The translations under genes and the position numbers were made by a program. From Phalacrocorax aristotelis (lineage: Eukaryota > Chordata > Aves > Suliformes > Phalacrocoracidae), in NCBI RefSeq assembly GCF_949628215.1, contig NC_134281.1, positions 38,238,512 through 38,302,511 on the forward strand: a DNA stretch of 64,000 nucleotides, written 5' to 3'. Positions 1 through 13,300 of this stretch are shown one piece after another (position 1 is the stretch's first letter; every line of letters starts with the position of its first letter). Under the pieces are notes generated by a model. It ran no database searches. It was not told where the DNA came from and was given only the letters and a program-made list of their open reading frames with translations.

Positions 1-3000
1 TTTTCTATTTTTTATTTCGTATGCATTAACAGAGATAAAGTATGCGGTTTTCCTCATCTACGTGCCTTTCAGAAATAGGCTAGAATTGATCACTTGCCCT
101 ACATTTTAGTAATCCATGGCCTGCCTTAAAGTCATCTCTGTTTCTTCCTAAGGCAAACTGGGAAGCATTCTGCTGCCCTGCCAGCTTTCTTAAAATGACA
201 AAAGCAGCTGGACCTAATAGTCTTCTGACAGCAATACTGTGTTTGGATGTGTATTGTGCTTTTTATGCTATCCATTTTATAGGCTTTCACTGGTTAAATA
301 TCAGTGAATACAGAGGAGCAGATTTTGTGAACCACTAGCAGATGTTCGCTGTTGCTAGTTTTATGAGTCTTGTAGAACAGCAGGAACAGACTATGTGCAA
401 AACATTTTTTTATTGTGATTTTGCCATCTCATACTGTTCTCACAGCGCTGGCTCGGTAATGATATGACAAAGCTTGGGAGGTAAGCTTTGATTGCAGACT
501 AGCTGCTCTTGGGGCCTTCAGAAAGCCAGACCTGTAAAGTGCAGTTTGTTTTCAAAAGCCTGTGGCTGAGACAGATGGGTTAGCTGGAAATATGTCATTT
601 ATAATATATTCAAATGCTTGACCTCTTATTCAGGTATTAGTTGTTATGACAAGGATACTGAGTGTTTAAACTGTCGCACAGTTTGTTTTGTTCAGATGTA
701 AGCTGTGATAGCTTTGTGTGAAATGCTAATTTTGGATGAAATTATCATGTTAGCATGATTTATTTGATTTTTGTAACAACTTGTACAGAGGAGAAAATGA
801 TCACAAAACAGTTCCGTGGAAAAAGCAAGAGTACTAGAATCTGTAAATTTAAAGTATTTTTTTCAAATAATGCCTTATTTTAAACCTGGCCCATGTTTTG
901 ATAGGGAGTATATCGATGTGGTAATTTACTGTCCTCTCTTGAGCTAAGAAGTCACTTGGTTGAAACAGGTTTGAGTCGAATACATGTGGGCAGAAGAAGA
1001 AATCTTTAATACAGAATCAGCCTTGGTCTGTGATCTGAACAGAAATTAATTGTCATGGGCATAGGCAGCATAGGGACGGAGCAAGGCTGACTGTGATAGC
1101 AGTAGCTTTACTTTGACTTAGTAATACATCCATCTACAGAGTCCACACTTCTGTCTTTCCTCCATCTCTATTGCCAAAGGATATGTAGCTTATAGGATTT
1201 ATCTGAGCATACATGTATTAACTGTTACTGTATGCAGAACAGCAACTGTGATAAAACATTATGCTTAATACTGGAAAGCCAAAGCATGCAAAACATTTGA
1301 AATATCGGAACTCAGAGTGTTTTTGCACAACACTAATTCAGCCCTTTTATGTTTCTGCATTAAAATCTGTTATAACACGAACGCAGATTGAAGATGAAAT
1401 AAGAATAGGACAGACAATCTTAATACAAGCATTAACTAATTCTGCAGTGTTTGATTTTACAACGGTAAGCTATTATTTTGGCATAGATATTTGGATATAT
1501 TTTTTGGGGGGGGTTGTTTTTGGGGTTTGTTTTTTTTTTTGAAGAGCAAATTGGGGGGAATATAAGCAAAACAAAACAAAACCCATGAAAAATATATCAT
1601 TCTCTAGGTAAGGCAGTAGTGAAGGGAATGAGTTGGACAGTTTTCCAGCACAGATACCTGCTGAAGTCATGGAGCAGGCAAAAGCAGGAGCCGAGGGTCC
1701 TAGTGCAGGCTGTGCAGGAGAACATGATCTGGCACACGAGTTCTTCCGCCCTTTTCTCCCCACTGGCTTTGTGCTAATCTGCTCCCTTTCTCTCCTGATT
1801 TAATTTGCTTGCACAGTCCAGCAAGAGGGAATAAACTGAGGCAGATCCTAAGGGGGAGAAACTGGGACAAAAACAGTCAGAAGAGTGTGAGCGGGGAGAA
1901 GGGAAGTTAAGATTAATGAAGGAGGCAAGCAGAGACTTCAATGTTTAAGATGTTAAAGTCTGAGCTATGTGACTGGAAAGAGGGAGACAATACTAGCTAA
2001 CTTTCACAGATGACACTACAAAACTCTATTTGTAACAAACATTACTTCCTTCTCTACCACACAACCAGAAAACAAGCTTGAAAGAATAAAGTTCAAAAAT
2101 TCATTAGGTCATAGGTGATAAAATTTGAAAACATCTGTTGCATTAGCTAATTCAGCTCATGCAAGATTGCTCCTTATAATGCAGTTTCTGGTGCATTATC
2201 AAATCTAGCACTAAAGCAATTGAAATTAGAACCCCTGAAAAACAGTTTTAATAATTCCATGCCTAAGAAATTCTAGGCATTTCTCCACTTTAAGTATTCT
2301 CTTTGCTAATTTCTTTTTTACTTCTCCTAATTTGTAGCATTTTTAATCTGTTCAGCAATTGCTATCTATGCAGGTTCTTAGAGTCTTTTTTACTATATAC
2401 ATGCTATTACCACTTCTGCACCAGACACTTAATTGTAGCAAGGCTGATGTACACATCTCTTAACTCTTTCAGGACACATGTCTGAAGACAAAGACTTTGA
2501 TTGAGTTTAGGAAGAAATCAGTAAGTTCAGTAAGAACAGGTCCAGAGGATATTGGTGCTTACCATGACTTAGATTCATAGTCTGCCTTCCACTAATTGGT
2601 GAATCTTTTTCTCTTCCATTTCCATGGAAATCTTAATTGTTTTTCAGTCTTTAAAGCGAATAAAACTGAATGCAATCCAGTTGCAATAGGAATCAGTTTA
2701 GTGATATAATGTTGTCCTATAATGGGTACATCCCAAATAACATTGCACAAAAACTTAAGGTAGGTTGCTTGTGCTGAGTGCCCAGTATTCCTTGTATTAC
2801 CAAATGCAGTCAGTGATATTTCTCACTGCTCACTATTGCCTTGTGCACAGCCCTTTCCTGCCCTACCGGTGACACCTGAAGCTGCTCAGCTTCTGCCTAT
2901 GAAGAGTATTTTTTCTTTTTTCATAGTACCACAACCATTTTTAGAGGGAGTCTTTACCTCTCTCTTCACTTTTCCCTTTGCAAGCGACCTATCTCTGATT

Positions 3001-3441
3001 TGGCCTTGTTGCAGCAATAATGCTCTTGAATCTGCAGATTCCTTACGACTTCCGGAAGCTGAAGTTCAAGAATGGGGAGTATGGGAAAGTTCACATTAGC
3101 ATTATTTCTGCTATTCTTGTTTAGGGTAAAAAAAATATCCCATTTCCATGAACATTTCATAAATATACTATTATTATTATATTACTTTGCGTAACAATGC
3201 TGTGGTTCTGCTTTCCTAGGATGTAATAAGTTGTTAATATTCTATACATTTTATGGATAAGGGTTTCAGCAGTGCCTGTTTATTCAGCTGAGAATAGCAA
3301 TTTTGTGGGTGAATAATTTTCGATAGCATTTCCGTTCTCGTGACATTAACCAGATGCTTGAAGAAGGACTGACTCTATAGTGTGATGTATGTAAGACTTA
3401 TTCCCAGAGTGATGCCACCAATGTTCATGTTTGCTTTACAG
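1..3441 (+). other. NR5A2: NR5A2 intron (3' part only)
   Basis: This is the end of the intron upstream of the first visible NR5A2 exon. It closes with a pyrimidine-rich stretch and an AG at 3440-3441. I see no exon, RNA gene or well-preserved transposon in it. It is mostly AT-rich single-copy-looking DNA, with a G/T homopolymer stretch near 1.5 kb and a purine-rich patch at about 1800-1930. The short open frames here lack any recognisable domain. The intron assignment is an inference from the exon at 3442 and the known NR5A2 gene structure. Confidence 0.85.
1498..1541. repeat. G/T low-complexity stretch
   Basis: Runs of T, G (8 or more) and T again give a strongly strand-asymmetric simple sequence of about 45 bases. 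It explains the low-complexity open frames that cross it on both strands. No function is implied. Confidence 0.8.
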
Positions 3442-3561
3442 GTTGATGACCAAATGAAGTTGCTTCAGAACTGCTGGAGTGAACTCTTAATTCTAGATCA
3501 TATTTACCGGCAAGTGGTACACGGGAAAGAAGGCTCCATCCTTCTGGTTACCGGGCAACAA
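3442..3561 (+). CDS. NR5A2: NR5A2 ligand-binding-domain exon (40 codons)
   Basis: This internal exon of nuclear receptor NR5A2 (LRH-1), an orphan/phospholipid receptor that acts in the nucleus as a monomeric transcription factor, encodes 40 complete codons from Val-Asp-Asp-Gln to Thr-Gly-Gln-Gln. It is phase 0 at both ends. The acceptor is a pyrimidine tract ending TTTACAG at 3441 and the donor is GTGAGT at 3562. The residues match the helix 4/5 to beta-turn region of the ligand-binding domain, about human residues 371-410. The Asp-His-Ile-Tyr-Arg stretch contains the positions equivalent to human His390 and Arg393, which are polar residues of the pocket network. One conservative difference from the human protein as I remember it is Leu for Phe at about 404. 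The reading frame is intact. The paralogue NR5A1 is less likely, because the wording matches NR5A2 almost throughout. Confidence 0.97.
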
Positions 3562-4592
3562 GTGAGTATGTGGGCTCAGAGAAGTATTGATGGCTTTTTA
3601 ATAATCATTTTCAAAATAGCAGGAGTTTAACTAGGTCAGAAGCACTCCTGTGTTCTCAGAGATTCTCCACAAATAATGTAGATAAAATGGCTTGTGCACT
3701 CTGTTCCTAGTCTGCTGATTACAGTTAAACTTATAAAAGCAGATATAATCATAAGCACTTTCCTTTTCAAATATACTTGTATACTTCAGTGATTGAAAAA
3801 TAGCAGATGAGAAGTGTTTCTCAAGAAGTTGTATTTCCTTGGGGCTAAAATTGTTTCTGACAGGAACAACAACAAAACTCCCAAACCTGAATCTTTATGT
3901 CTATGAAATTATAGATTATTTTCCCTTCAGAATTGTAGTTTACTGAAAAGAATCACTAGCTGGGTCAGAAACCTAGAGAACCTGCAGCTACTACCTCAGA
4001 AATATCTTACTTTGAGGGAAGTATGCACACGTGTGAGAAACTGGGGAGCTGAGACATGTAATCCCAGGAAAATTATTCAGTCCCTAGGCTATAAATGGAG
4101 GTATTGTCTCAGGAGCTGTCTCAGGGTATGCACCCTGCAGTTTTTGCACAGCTTTCCAAGGGTTAATTTCCTACAGGTGTCAGATGCGTAGATTTCCCAA
4201 AATCCAGGAACAATAATGTGGCAAATATTAGGAAACCTGTGAGAAAACCCAAAGGAAATAGAAACTTTTGTCTCCCTCATACTTTCCAAAGGACAAAGAA
4301 CTTGACAGTAAAGTAAGAACCTTTTCCCTAATATTCTTATTCTGGTTTTAACAGAAAAAAAAAAAATGAGTATCAAAGAGAAGCAAAGTGTGCTTGTACA
4401 TTACGTTCCTGATTCAAAGTGAAAACAATGGCCTATTGGTATTTAAGTAACCGCAAACTGAACTGCCTCAATTTATACGCACACGGGAAAGAGCTCCTTT
4501 TTCTAAGATACATCATTTGTGGCTGCATGTTGTGGAATCTGCTTATAGCTTTAGTTATAATTTTAGAACCGTAGCCATTTCTTACACAGCTA

Positions 4593-5021
4593 CACAGAAT
4601 TGTATAGGTTGGAAAAGACCTTTAAGACCATTGAGTCTGACCATAAACCTAACACTGCCAGTTCAACACTAAATCATGTCCTCAAGCACCACATCCAAAC
4701 ATCTTCTGAACACCTCCAGAGATGGTGGCTCCACCGCCTCTCTGGGCAGCCTGTTCCAATCCCTGACAGCTCTTTCAGTCTAAACCTCCCCGGGTGCAAC
4801 TTGAGGCCATTTTCTCTTCTGTCACTTGTTACTTGGGAGAAGAGACCAACACCCACCTCACTACAACCTCCTTTCAAGTAGTTGTAGAGAGTAATAAGGT
4901 CTCCCCTCAGCCTCCTCTTCTCCCGACTAAACAACCCCAGTTCCCTCAACGTCTCCTCATAAGACCTGCTCTCCAGACCCTTCACCATCTTCGTTGCCCT
5001 TCTCTGGACACGCTCCAGCAA
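4593..5021 (-). mobile_element. CR1 LINE, 5'-truncated, 3' end
   Basis: Read on the minus strand, this is the 3' portion of a CR1 non-LTR retrotransposon. The conceptual product begins with the CR1-typical Leu-Glu-Arg-Val-Gln-Arg-Arg-Ala-Thr motif, followed by Arg-Leu-Arg-Gly-Asp-Leu-Ile-Thr, the C-terminal segment of ORF2. The 3' terminus at about 4593 carries the characteristic CR1 end (GGTTGGAA... on the plus strand next to CACAGAAT). The left end of the element is missing upstream of about 5021, as expected from 5' truncation during insertion. The frame runs off into the 3' untranslated part, and the copy cannot encode a complete protein. Confidence 0.93.
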
Positions 5022-6416
5022 TGATCAACTTGTCTAAGAAGAGTGGGCAAATTAAAATTCTGGCTATGGAACTGGCTCCCACACCTTTGTGGAAAGTCAC
5101 TAACCTCTCTGAGATAAAGTTGTATTCCCTAATTATATGAGCAAAAATCGGTTTCATTACTCTTGATTAATATTGGTGCTATTGAGAAAATTACTGATCC
5201 CCTTTCCATTTCACTATCTGCAAGACACGGACAATTGTACAACAATTATTGCATTTACCACACAGGGTGCTTGCTTATTCCTTTGTTTATAAAGCTGTAA
5301 GTATATTGACAGTTTTCTGTTCCTGAGAGAACTGCTAAATTAGTGTCTCAGTGGTTATGTGATTAGCTAGTTTTTAAAGGTACTGAGTGCCTATGTCCCA
5401 CTGAAATCATTAGAGACATCTAAATACCCTTAAATTCTAGCCATTGTCCCCATATTTTCACAGTAATAATTCTTACCTCATTAGCCTCTTTTATCTTTTC
5501 TTGCAAAAAAAAAACCCAGCTGTACGTGATCTCAAGGCAAAGCAGAGCATTTTATCACTGTTGGACAACAGGTAGCAGGATGCTTATTAAATGTACTGCT
5601 TGCAAATCATCAGCTGGTTTTGGAGGTTGTATATTTCCAGGCAGAATTATAGTCTCCAACGAAATTAAAACCTGGCTAAATTGGACTGATTGCATCCATT
5701 TTCTTTCAACCCAATTTCACTTTCCTATGCCAAAGTTTGTCATTTTGAAGTCAGTGCAAGCACCCCCAGTATTTCCCATAATCTTCTGTACATTCATCTT
5801 TGCACTTAAGCTGCTTGGAGAGCAAGGAGTCATATTACGAGAACACCAAACAAGAACACTGCAGTCAGTCCCTTTCCTTATGGATGGACTCCTTCCTCTT
5901 TCACGCTTGCTAATGGATGGAGAAAATATTTCCATGTGTTCACCAGAGCTTCTGCCTGGCAAATAGGGGGACACCAGACCTGAAGTAAATACACAGTCTC
6001 TGGCTGCTGTTTTTGAAACCGGAAAGAGTTTGAAATCTACATGTAATGCCACTGTAGTGTTCTGATTTCATTCAGCTCTGGTCACTGTCATCCTAGATTA
6101 AAAGCCAGATTGCATACAGGAGTGGGCACAGCTGCACGGACTGCGCCTGCTCTCGCTGGGCTGTATGTGGCACGTGTGCTCACAGAAAGACCGCTGGTAG
6201 CTGAGGTACTGCAGAAATGCTACCGCTATGCCAGTACGCGAGTTGTATGAAATTTGTCATTCAAAAGCATTTACTTTAAAACATCCTCTATCTAAATTAT
6301 TTTCATGGGTGAAAATCATTCATTGAAGAACCTCTTCTATTTAGATGGACAAAGCTAGGTGAGCTATAAGCAGAAGGTTTAAAATGTCTAGAATTGCCAG
6401 AGCCAGAAATCTTAAA

Positions 6417-7055
6417 ATCACAGAATAATCCAGGCTGGAAGAGATTTTGTGGAGTCTCTAGTACAACCCCCTGCTCAAACCAGGTTTCTCAGGGCTTTGT
6501 AAACCCCACTGAGGATAGAAACTGCACAACCTCCCTGTGCAGTCAGTGCCACTGCCCGACCATCTTCATGGGGAGAAAGTTTTTCCTTAGTTCAGGCCTA
6601 AATCTCTTTTTTTTTTTTTTTTCCAACATACACCCGATGCTGGTCACTGTTCTCCTCCTTGGGCCCTGCTGCAAAGCATAGATCCTGGGAGACCTTGTTA
6701 GTAAAGACTGAGGCAAAGTCAACGCTGTACCCTGGTCTGTGTTTGCTGCCACTAAATCACCAGCTGAATCCAGCAGCAGTCACATATTTTCCTTGCTCAT
6801 CCCGTAACTAGCAATTTGACATCCCTTGCAAGTCTCAACTGTAGCTGAACACTGGCTTTGTTAATATCATCCCTACATGCCTGGACAGCACTTCTAAATT
6901 ACTTGTTCAGAGCCATTCCTGGCTTCAGCTGCTGTAATACCACCTTTCTACATTGTGGCTCTGTTGTGAGTTACTTGTTTAGGCAAGCTGATCCAATACA
7001 ACTGCCTCTTTTCCTAAGTGTCAGGATGGACCATCTTGGCAGCATCAGTTCAGTC
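6417..7055 (-). mobile_element. Old CR1 LINE with large internal deletion
   Basis: The plus-strand left end (about 6417-6605) matches a CR1 3' end, with the CACAGAAT tip and the segment whose complement is the AAAGTTTTTCC-type region near the end of ORF2. From about 6685 to 7055 the sequence instead resembles the CR1 region just upstream of the reverse transcriptase core. It aligns by eye with about 59550-59800 of the larger CR1 in this window, for example around GTAAAGACTGAGG and ACATATTTTCCTT. The reverse transcriptase core between them is absent. A T-rich run at about 6607-6622 lies near the junction. The copy is highly diverged and has no meaningful coding capacity. The right boundary is approximate. 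Confidence 0.75.
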
Positions 7056-7247
7056 TGTTGTCATTCTAAGACACAACGCCAGTTCAAATGTATTTATGAA
7101 AGGACAGTTATGACCGTGTCTGTCTGCTCTGTATTAACTGTAAAATATTTCTGGAAAGCCACACTTCTAGACCCAGGTATTATAAGTCTTTGCTATTGAA
7201 TTAAATGCTGTATGCTTTCTGGTTGCAGTCCTGATCCTTTCAATTCC

Positions 7248-7362
7248 TCCAGTAGAGAAATGGAAATAACCATGCCACCATCTCATAAAAATTAATTGAT
7301 TAAGGAGTGGAAAGCACTCTGACACTTCTGATGAAAAGTGTTGTAGATGTTTTTATTTACTG
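7248..7362 (+). mobile_element. MIR-like SINE remnant (3' half)
   Basis: The order of elements follows the CORE/3' half of sauropsid MIR-type SINEs: an AGAAATGGAAATAA block, then CATCTCATAAAAATTAATTGATTAA, then AAAGCACTCT, then TGATGAAAAGTGTTGTAGATG. The family ends with a GTAAAGCGCTTTGAGATCC...GATGAAAGGTGCTATA pattern. It is diverged, and the boundaries and subfamily are uncertain. Confidence 0.65.
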
Positions 7363-10300
7363 CTACCGGCAAAGCACTATGAGCAAAATTACAGTCAATC
7401 ATCTGGCTTTCAAAGATATTAACTTTAAACTGAGGACCTGAGCTAGATAGCCTACTTTATTACCTGAGAGATCATGATTATTGTCACAAGTTAGCAAATT
7501 TAAGACCTCAGAAGCCTCACTCCTTGCTTTCCTTAATATATCCCTCCATAAAAGCTACTCATAAACACAGTCCTTTTTACAATCACAATCAAGGGGGAAG
7601 CTGTAAGCGGGGAACTTACCACCACTTAATTAGAACATACCTGCTTTCTCCACTTAAGCTGCACAGCCTCTGTTCCTCAGACACAAAAGTCAAACTTCAT
7701 CCAGCTCCCCAGGGCCACACCACTGTCAGTTCTGTACTAGGTATCTAAAATGGGCTAGTAGTTAGAAGCACACTCAATAATTTTCAAACGCACTGGCTCA
7801 AAATCTGTTACCTTAGGGCATTCCTATCACATTTCCATACATCTGCATTTCCCTCAAGCCACTGGCTTATGAGTTTTACCCAGTGTCAATCCACTGTTCC
7901 CACTTCGATGGGGAAAAAGTGCAGTCAGCAACAAAGTAGTAAGCATTGGCCCATGCACAAAAAAATAAAAAAAAAGACTATGCTTTATTTTATTTTGTTA
8001 TTTGTTTGGTTGGAGTTTCATAAATGAAGCTCTTTTGTGTGTACGTGTTTCAAGAAAACACTTTTTTTCAGATCGTTACAATTCCTCAGCAGTTCCTCAG
8101 AAACGAGTTCCTCCCTATGCTGCACACTTCATTTTCTGCACTAAGTACTGCCCCTCAGCAGTAGCAATTACCATTTCAAAAGGAAATAAAGTAGCACAAA
8201 TGCATTTTACAGCTCTCCAAATTTCATAATAGAAAACAGCTAAGGAGTGATTTGCAATGTGGTGGTTAATTGTAAATCATTGCCAATATGCTCTCCACAT
8301 GGCAAGTTTCATAGGCTTGCTATGTGGCATGTAATTTTAACAGACCATTTCTAATTATAGAACTTTAATTCCTCCAACTTGAGTACTTCCCTTTTGTATC
8401 TTCTACACCAGTAATACACTACCAGCTTCCAAGATCCAGCACACACAGGGCAGATACTACAGCTCTGTATGGAATATCATTGTTCATGCATTTTCATGCA
8501 GCAGTTCACACACAGCACATGTATTGCCCAGACACAAGCTGCTCATTTTGTTCATACCTACCTTCAATTCATTGTTTCCAAATCTTCCCTCTGCTGCATT
8601 TAGTCAAAGTCTTTCATATTAAAAAGGCCATCCGAAAATGTCCCTAAATCTCAGATTTTTTTGAGATTGTTCAAACTGTTTTAGTTAAAGTCATCACACA
8701 AATACATCTTGCCACCTGGATTTGTATTCTAAAGCATAGCACCAGAGAAGAGTATGAGAGAGAACCAGGATCTTGACAATGTTCTCTTTTGAAGCAAATA
8801 AAAATTTAACTTCAGTTTAGATCAGAATTTTGTGGCTTGAACCTCTCCCTAGATGGGATACTTTGTAAATCTTTCAGCTGTACCATATTGAAAGGTGATG
8901 ATGTGTGGCCTGGGGAATTTTCTGTGGCAATGTAATTACTGTTAGACTTACTCATTTGCAAAGAAGGCTTTTACTATCCCAGTGTAGCCATATTTGCTGA
9001 GGCCTTTGGAAAATCTGTTTGTCTAGGCGACAGACTTGCAAGTTCAAGGAAAGATCACCTTGCCACTGAAAAGGTTCTCAGGAGGCAGCTGAACTTTTGA
9101 ACTGTGGGCTACAGATGACTGTATCAAATAGAGAGATCACCCCTGTAGAAGTATCACTGTTGTACAAAAAGTTACAAGAGTGTTAGAGGAAGGAGTGTCT
9201 TCAAAGGACAAGAGAAAGGGCTGGCAAAAAAAGTAAATAAGGGAACAGGCTTTTTTGTTCATCCTAAGAAATGACTAAAAATACATACACTAGTCATAGG
9301 TGAAGAAATCTAATAGATATCTAATGGAAAGCTATTACTTCTTAGGTTCTTGGAAATTAGTAATATTTTTTTTAATGTTTTTTTTTTCCATTAGATCTGT
9401 GATTGCAGTCAGTGAGGCTTCATAGTTGTAGCTGGCAGAAAAGAGGTATTGGCGTTTGGGGGCCAAATCTAGAAGTCCTTACATAGGCAAACAAACACAG
9501 GATTTGATTCAAGGTGGATGCAAATGAGGTCAAGCAATCATTATTCTGCTGTTCAGTGTGGTGTTTGTTCTTTTGTATCCAGGCTTGCACAGTTCCCCAC
9601 TCTAATGGTTTCTCCCTAAAGGAAAACAAGGTTGTGCTAGTTGTTAAAATGCCTCACACCTTATGAAGATATTATGCTAGTTTTTTGGGGGTAAACTAGA
9701 TGTTCTTAGTTAAACTAAGTAAACCACATCAAAATTCAGTTATAATCATGATGTGCCCAGTTCAGGTTTGTCCAAATATTCATAAAACATTTTGAGCCGT
9801 CCACGTAGCTAAGGACCTGTGAACAAACTGATCCCAATTTACATCTGCTTTGCTATGTTGCCATGAAACCATTGTAGCACTATGGTTTTAATTCTAAAAT
9901 TCCAGTTCCAGTAAAAAGTCATGGAGAGGGCACCTGACATGAATCCCTGCACGCCAGAACTGTTCCATTTCCCACATGCTAACTTTGTTGTGTTCATAGG
10001 AAACACATTTCTTTTGTATTCTGTACTCATTGCGCCCATAAAGAGAACAAAAGCTATTTGCCTGGAGTCTGGCAGCATTTCTTCAAGGCTGCTAGTCCTC
10101 CATACAAGTCCTATACTAGTGAACTAATTTATCCATATAAATTCCTGTCAAGTCCTGTATTTGCTTTTAAGCTTGCCCAACATGAGAGACAAGTTGTTCA
10201 GAGACCCAGCTCAAAGAAGAAAGCACCACATCATTCTGTCCCAACCACCCATTGGAGTAGTGATACTGGTGGGATTCAAAGTGAGCATATCCAGGTGGGA

Positions 10301-13300
10301 AAGGATTTAAAATAGTACAGTAGAAATTTGTATAAGGTAAGAGGGTAAATAAGGGGAAATGAACTTGCATGGCTAAAAGCTCCTGAAGAAAGAGTCTGAG
10401 TTAGCACAGTGATGTTACCTAAACATTCACAAAAAATTTCCAGTAATGGTCTGTCTTCCGGTGAAGTTTGTGGATATTCAAACTCAGCAGTGATTACATA
10501 TCATCTCATCTCTATATAAATAACACAAAGTGCATTGCCACATTTTGGTAAAGAAATGGATTCAGTTGTACTCCAGGTTAGCTATGTTCTGCACATTACT
10601 TTAACGTCTTCATAGTAATAATTCAAAGAACCCAATAGTCACCATTACTAGAGTGGAAAATTTAATGGTACTCATTAAAATACCTATCTGCATGAAACGT
10701 AACAATACTTTTATTATTATGTGTTTTATAACATAAATGTATCTACTATAAATGAATCTATATATGACCAGCTACAGGGCATAGACTTTTTCCAGTCTTG
10801 ATGTAGTAGTTTTTCTGAAACTAAGTCAGACAAAGTAAATGCAGTACTTTGGAGTGTTACTATTTGCATATTATAGCTAATTAGCAAGCACAATAGCATC
10901 ATCCATGGGGAAAGGCCCACTGGCAACTTAATTCATTATCTTCTATTATTGTGTATCATGTTAAAATGACAAGCATGTTACGCTGTATAAGTCATCACAA
11001 TTTTAATTAATATGTCCAAACCTGATATAAGCATATATGCTGGTTTTGTCCATGCTGAGTCCTCCTCATTTCTTGTACATAGATGCCTCTTCAAAGTGAT
11101 TTTCCATGTTCATTTGCTTAGAAATGTGACACAAATACTGATTTAAGTGTTTTTAATGAAAGTATTAATTATACAAAAAGCTCAAAATGAGTTTAATAAG
11201 CACTGTAGTTGCCACTGAAATATATATTTCAGGAAACAGTGGAATAGTAATTACGGTTGTGATAGTAAATTAACTTACTTGCTGTATACTGTGCTGAATG
11301 CATCCTTCTGAGAGAAAGGCTCATCCACCCACATAGCCATACACTAGAGCCAACTCACAGGCTCTCAGCAGGGTCAGGACTTCAAAACCCAGGGCAGACC
11401 ATTGCTGGCCACTCCCCAGACTTTCAGTGCAGTTTGTAACCGAGGAGGGGGTGTTGGGGGGAGCAGCCCCCCATCAGCAGCAGCCAGTTGTGCTGGTCAG
11501 GGTTGCGCAGAGCAGAGAAGGAGCGGCAGGATGGTCCCTTTGCTGCACCTTTGCCTTTGTGCCCCAAACACACAGTGATCTAATTTATTAAATTAATTAT
11601 GAAATCAATCTTTCACTAACTTGAACTGCCTTAGTCTGCTAGAACGTTTATTTGTTATACAGGTACTGTATACAGCCACAGCAGGGGCTTTATTCCTTAT
11701 TTGCACAATTCCTGTTCTGGCTGAAAGGAATGTCATTCGGTGACATTGATACCTGATAACAGCCATAGTTGGTACCTGGTAACAGCCATCAACAAGTAAA
11801 ATCACTCTAATCCTATATTCTGGAGACTGTTGCAAGTTTGCTAAAGTATTGAAAATGGACGATACAGTTCTACACAGCACTCCACACACCATATGACCCC
11901 CACTGTCATATACTACAAATCAAACACAATTTAATTTTAGAAGGAAGGAAGGAACCTGATTCCACCATTAAATGTTAGAGTCCTTTTTGTGGGCACAGAG
12001 AGGACTTGATACCAGAGGCCACCACCTGACTGCACCAGAAAGTTTCCATCTGAGCCCAGTGAAAGCAGGGATTTGGCTTCAGGAATCATTCATTATCATG
12101 ACAAATCATTTGCAAAACAAATAGGCACAAGTTCTCCCTGCATTTCTGCCCTTCAGCCTCAGCATTTATTTAGCCCAGGGTATAGATTCATGTTGTAAAA
12201 AAGGTTTGTCTTTTGTTCTGCCTCAAACAATATCTCACCGTGTTAAATGAGACCTTCATGTGAGGAGAAGAAACTGGCAGAATTAGTCACTTCCAACTCT
12301 CTTACCTCTCTGTTTATCAGTCGAGAAATTATTTGATAGCTGAATATCTAAATGCTGCTGACCTCCAAATACTTTACTATGATGCATTGTTTTAAAGTAG
12401 AATTTTCATAAACATTCAGCGCTGGCCTAACTTCCTTTCAGTGACATTAAAGGGATTTGGACTTTAAATCACTCTCAACTGTATCAAGAAAAGGATTTAG
12501 AAAAAATACACTATATTGCCATGTCTTTCTGTAGTCCCATTTAAGTTATGACCCTCTTAAGTTATGACTAATACTATCAGGTTTTTTGTTTCTTCTCATG
12601 CCCTCTCGCAGAGCCTAGACCTCATCCATCCAGCCCTTACCTCTGCAATGCAGGGAGCAGGAAAGGCCAGCAGCAGACTAGGTGGTAACTGTAGGAGGTA
12701 GCCTTGAGAAATGCTGAGGAGAGAGGTATGACACAAATGCTGCCTGTCCAAGGGACTTGCGCATATTTTTCTACTTGGGAATCCCAGTTGGAAGTTCCCT
12801 CCTAGAGTTAAGCACTAAGCAAATCCTTGCTCTCCAAACCAAGCCAAAAGTACCCCCTTTCTACCCAATACTCGTGATCAGAAGATATCCACAAGATATG
12901 CCAGATTTACCTGAAGAAACTCGATATTTCTCACTTTCAGAAAGATGCCCCGATCACCAGACTATAGCCTTATGTATTTCATGCAGCCTTTGGACTGGAG
13001 ATTTGACCTCAGATTTCCCATATCTTGGTTGCTCCAGCCCCTGGCCTAATAGCAAATCCCACCTTTGATATTTTTGCTGCCTTAAGTAGATGAAAGCCAC
13101 ATAGTCCATAAATCTAAAAAGAGCTGAGGCATGTGCTGGACACACAGTTACTTATCACTGACATGACTTGAGTAGTCCCAGCCATGCCTAGAGGCATTTT
13201 GGCACCCAAAGGGCCAGTGGAACATGAAGCTACGAGGACTTTAAGCACAAAGCTCAGCGGCAGCACAGCAGAGGTTTTAAGTATCTATTTTAGATTTAGG

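Noticed and set aside
5526..5966. 146-codon open frame on the plus strand
   Set aside because: I see no family resemblance, and it overlaps another open frame on the opposite strand. It is consistent with chance in intronic DNA.
11330..11575. Possible CpG island or alternative promoter in the NR5A2 intron
   Set aside because: The patch is GC-richer than its surroundings, but CG dinucleotides are few and no promoter elements or following exon are evident.
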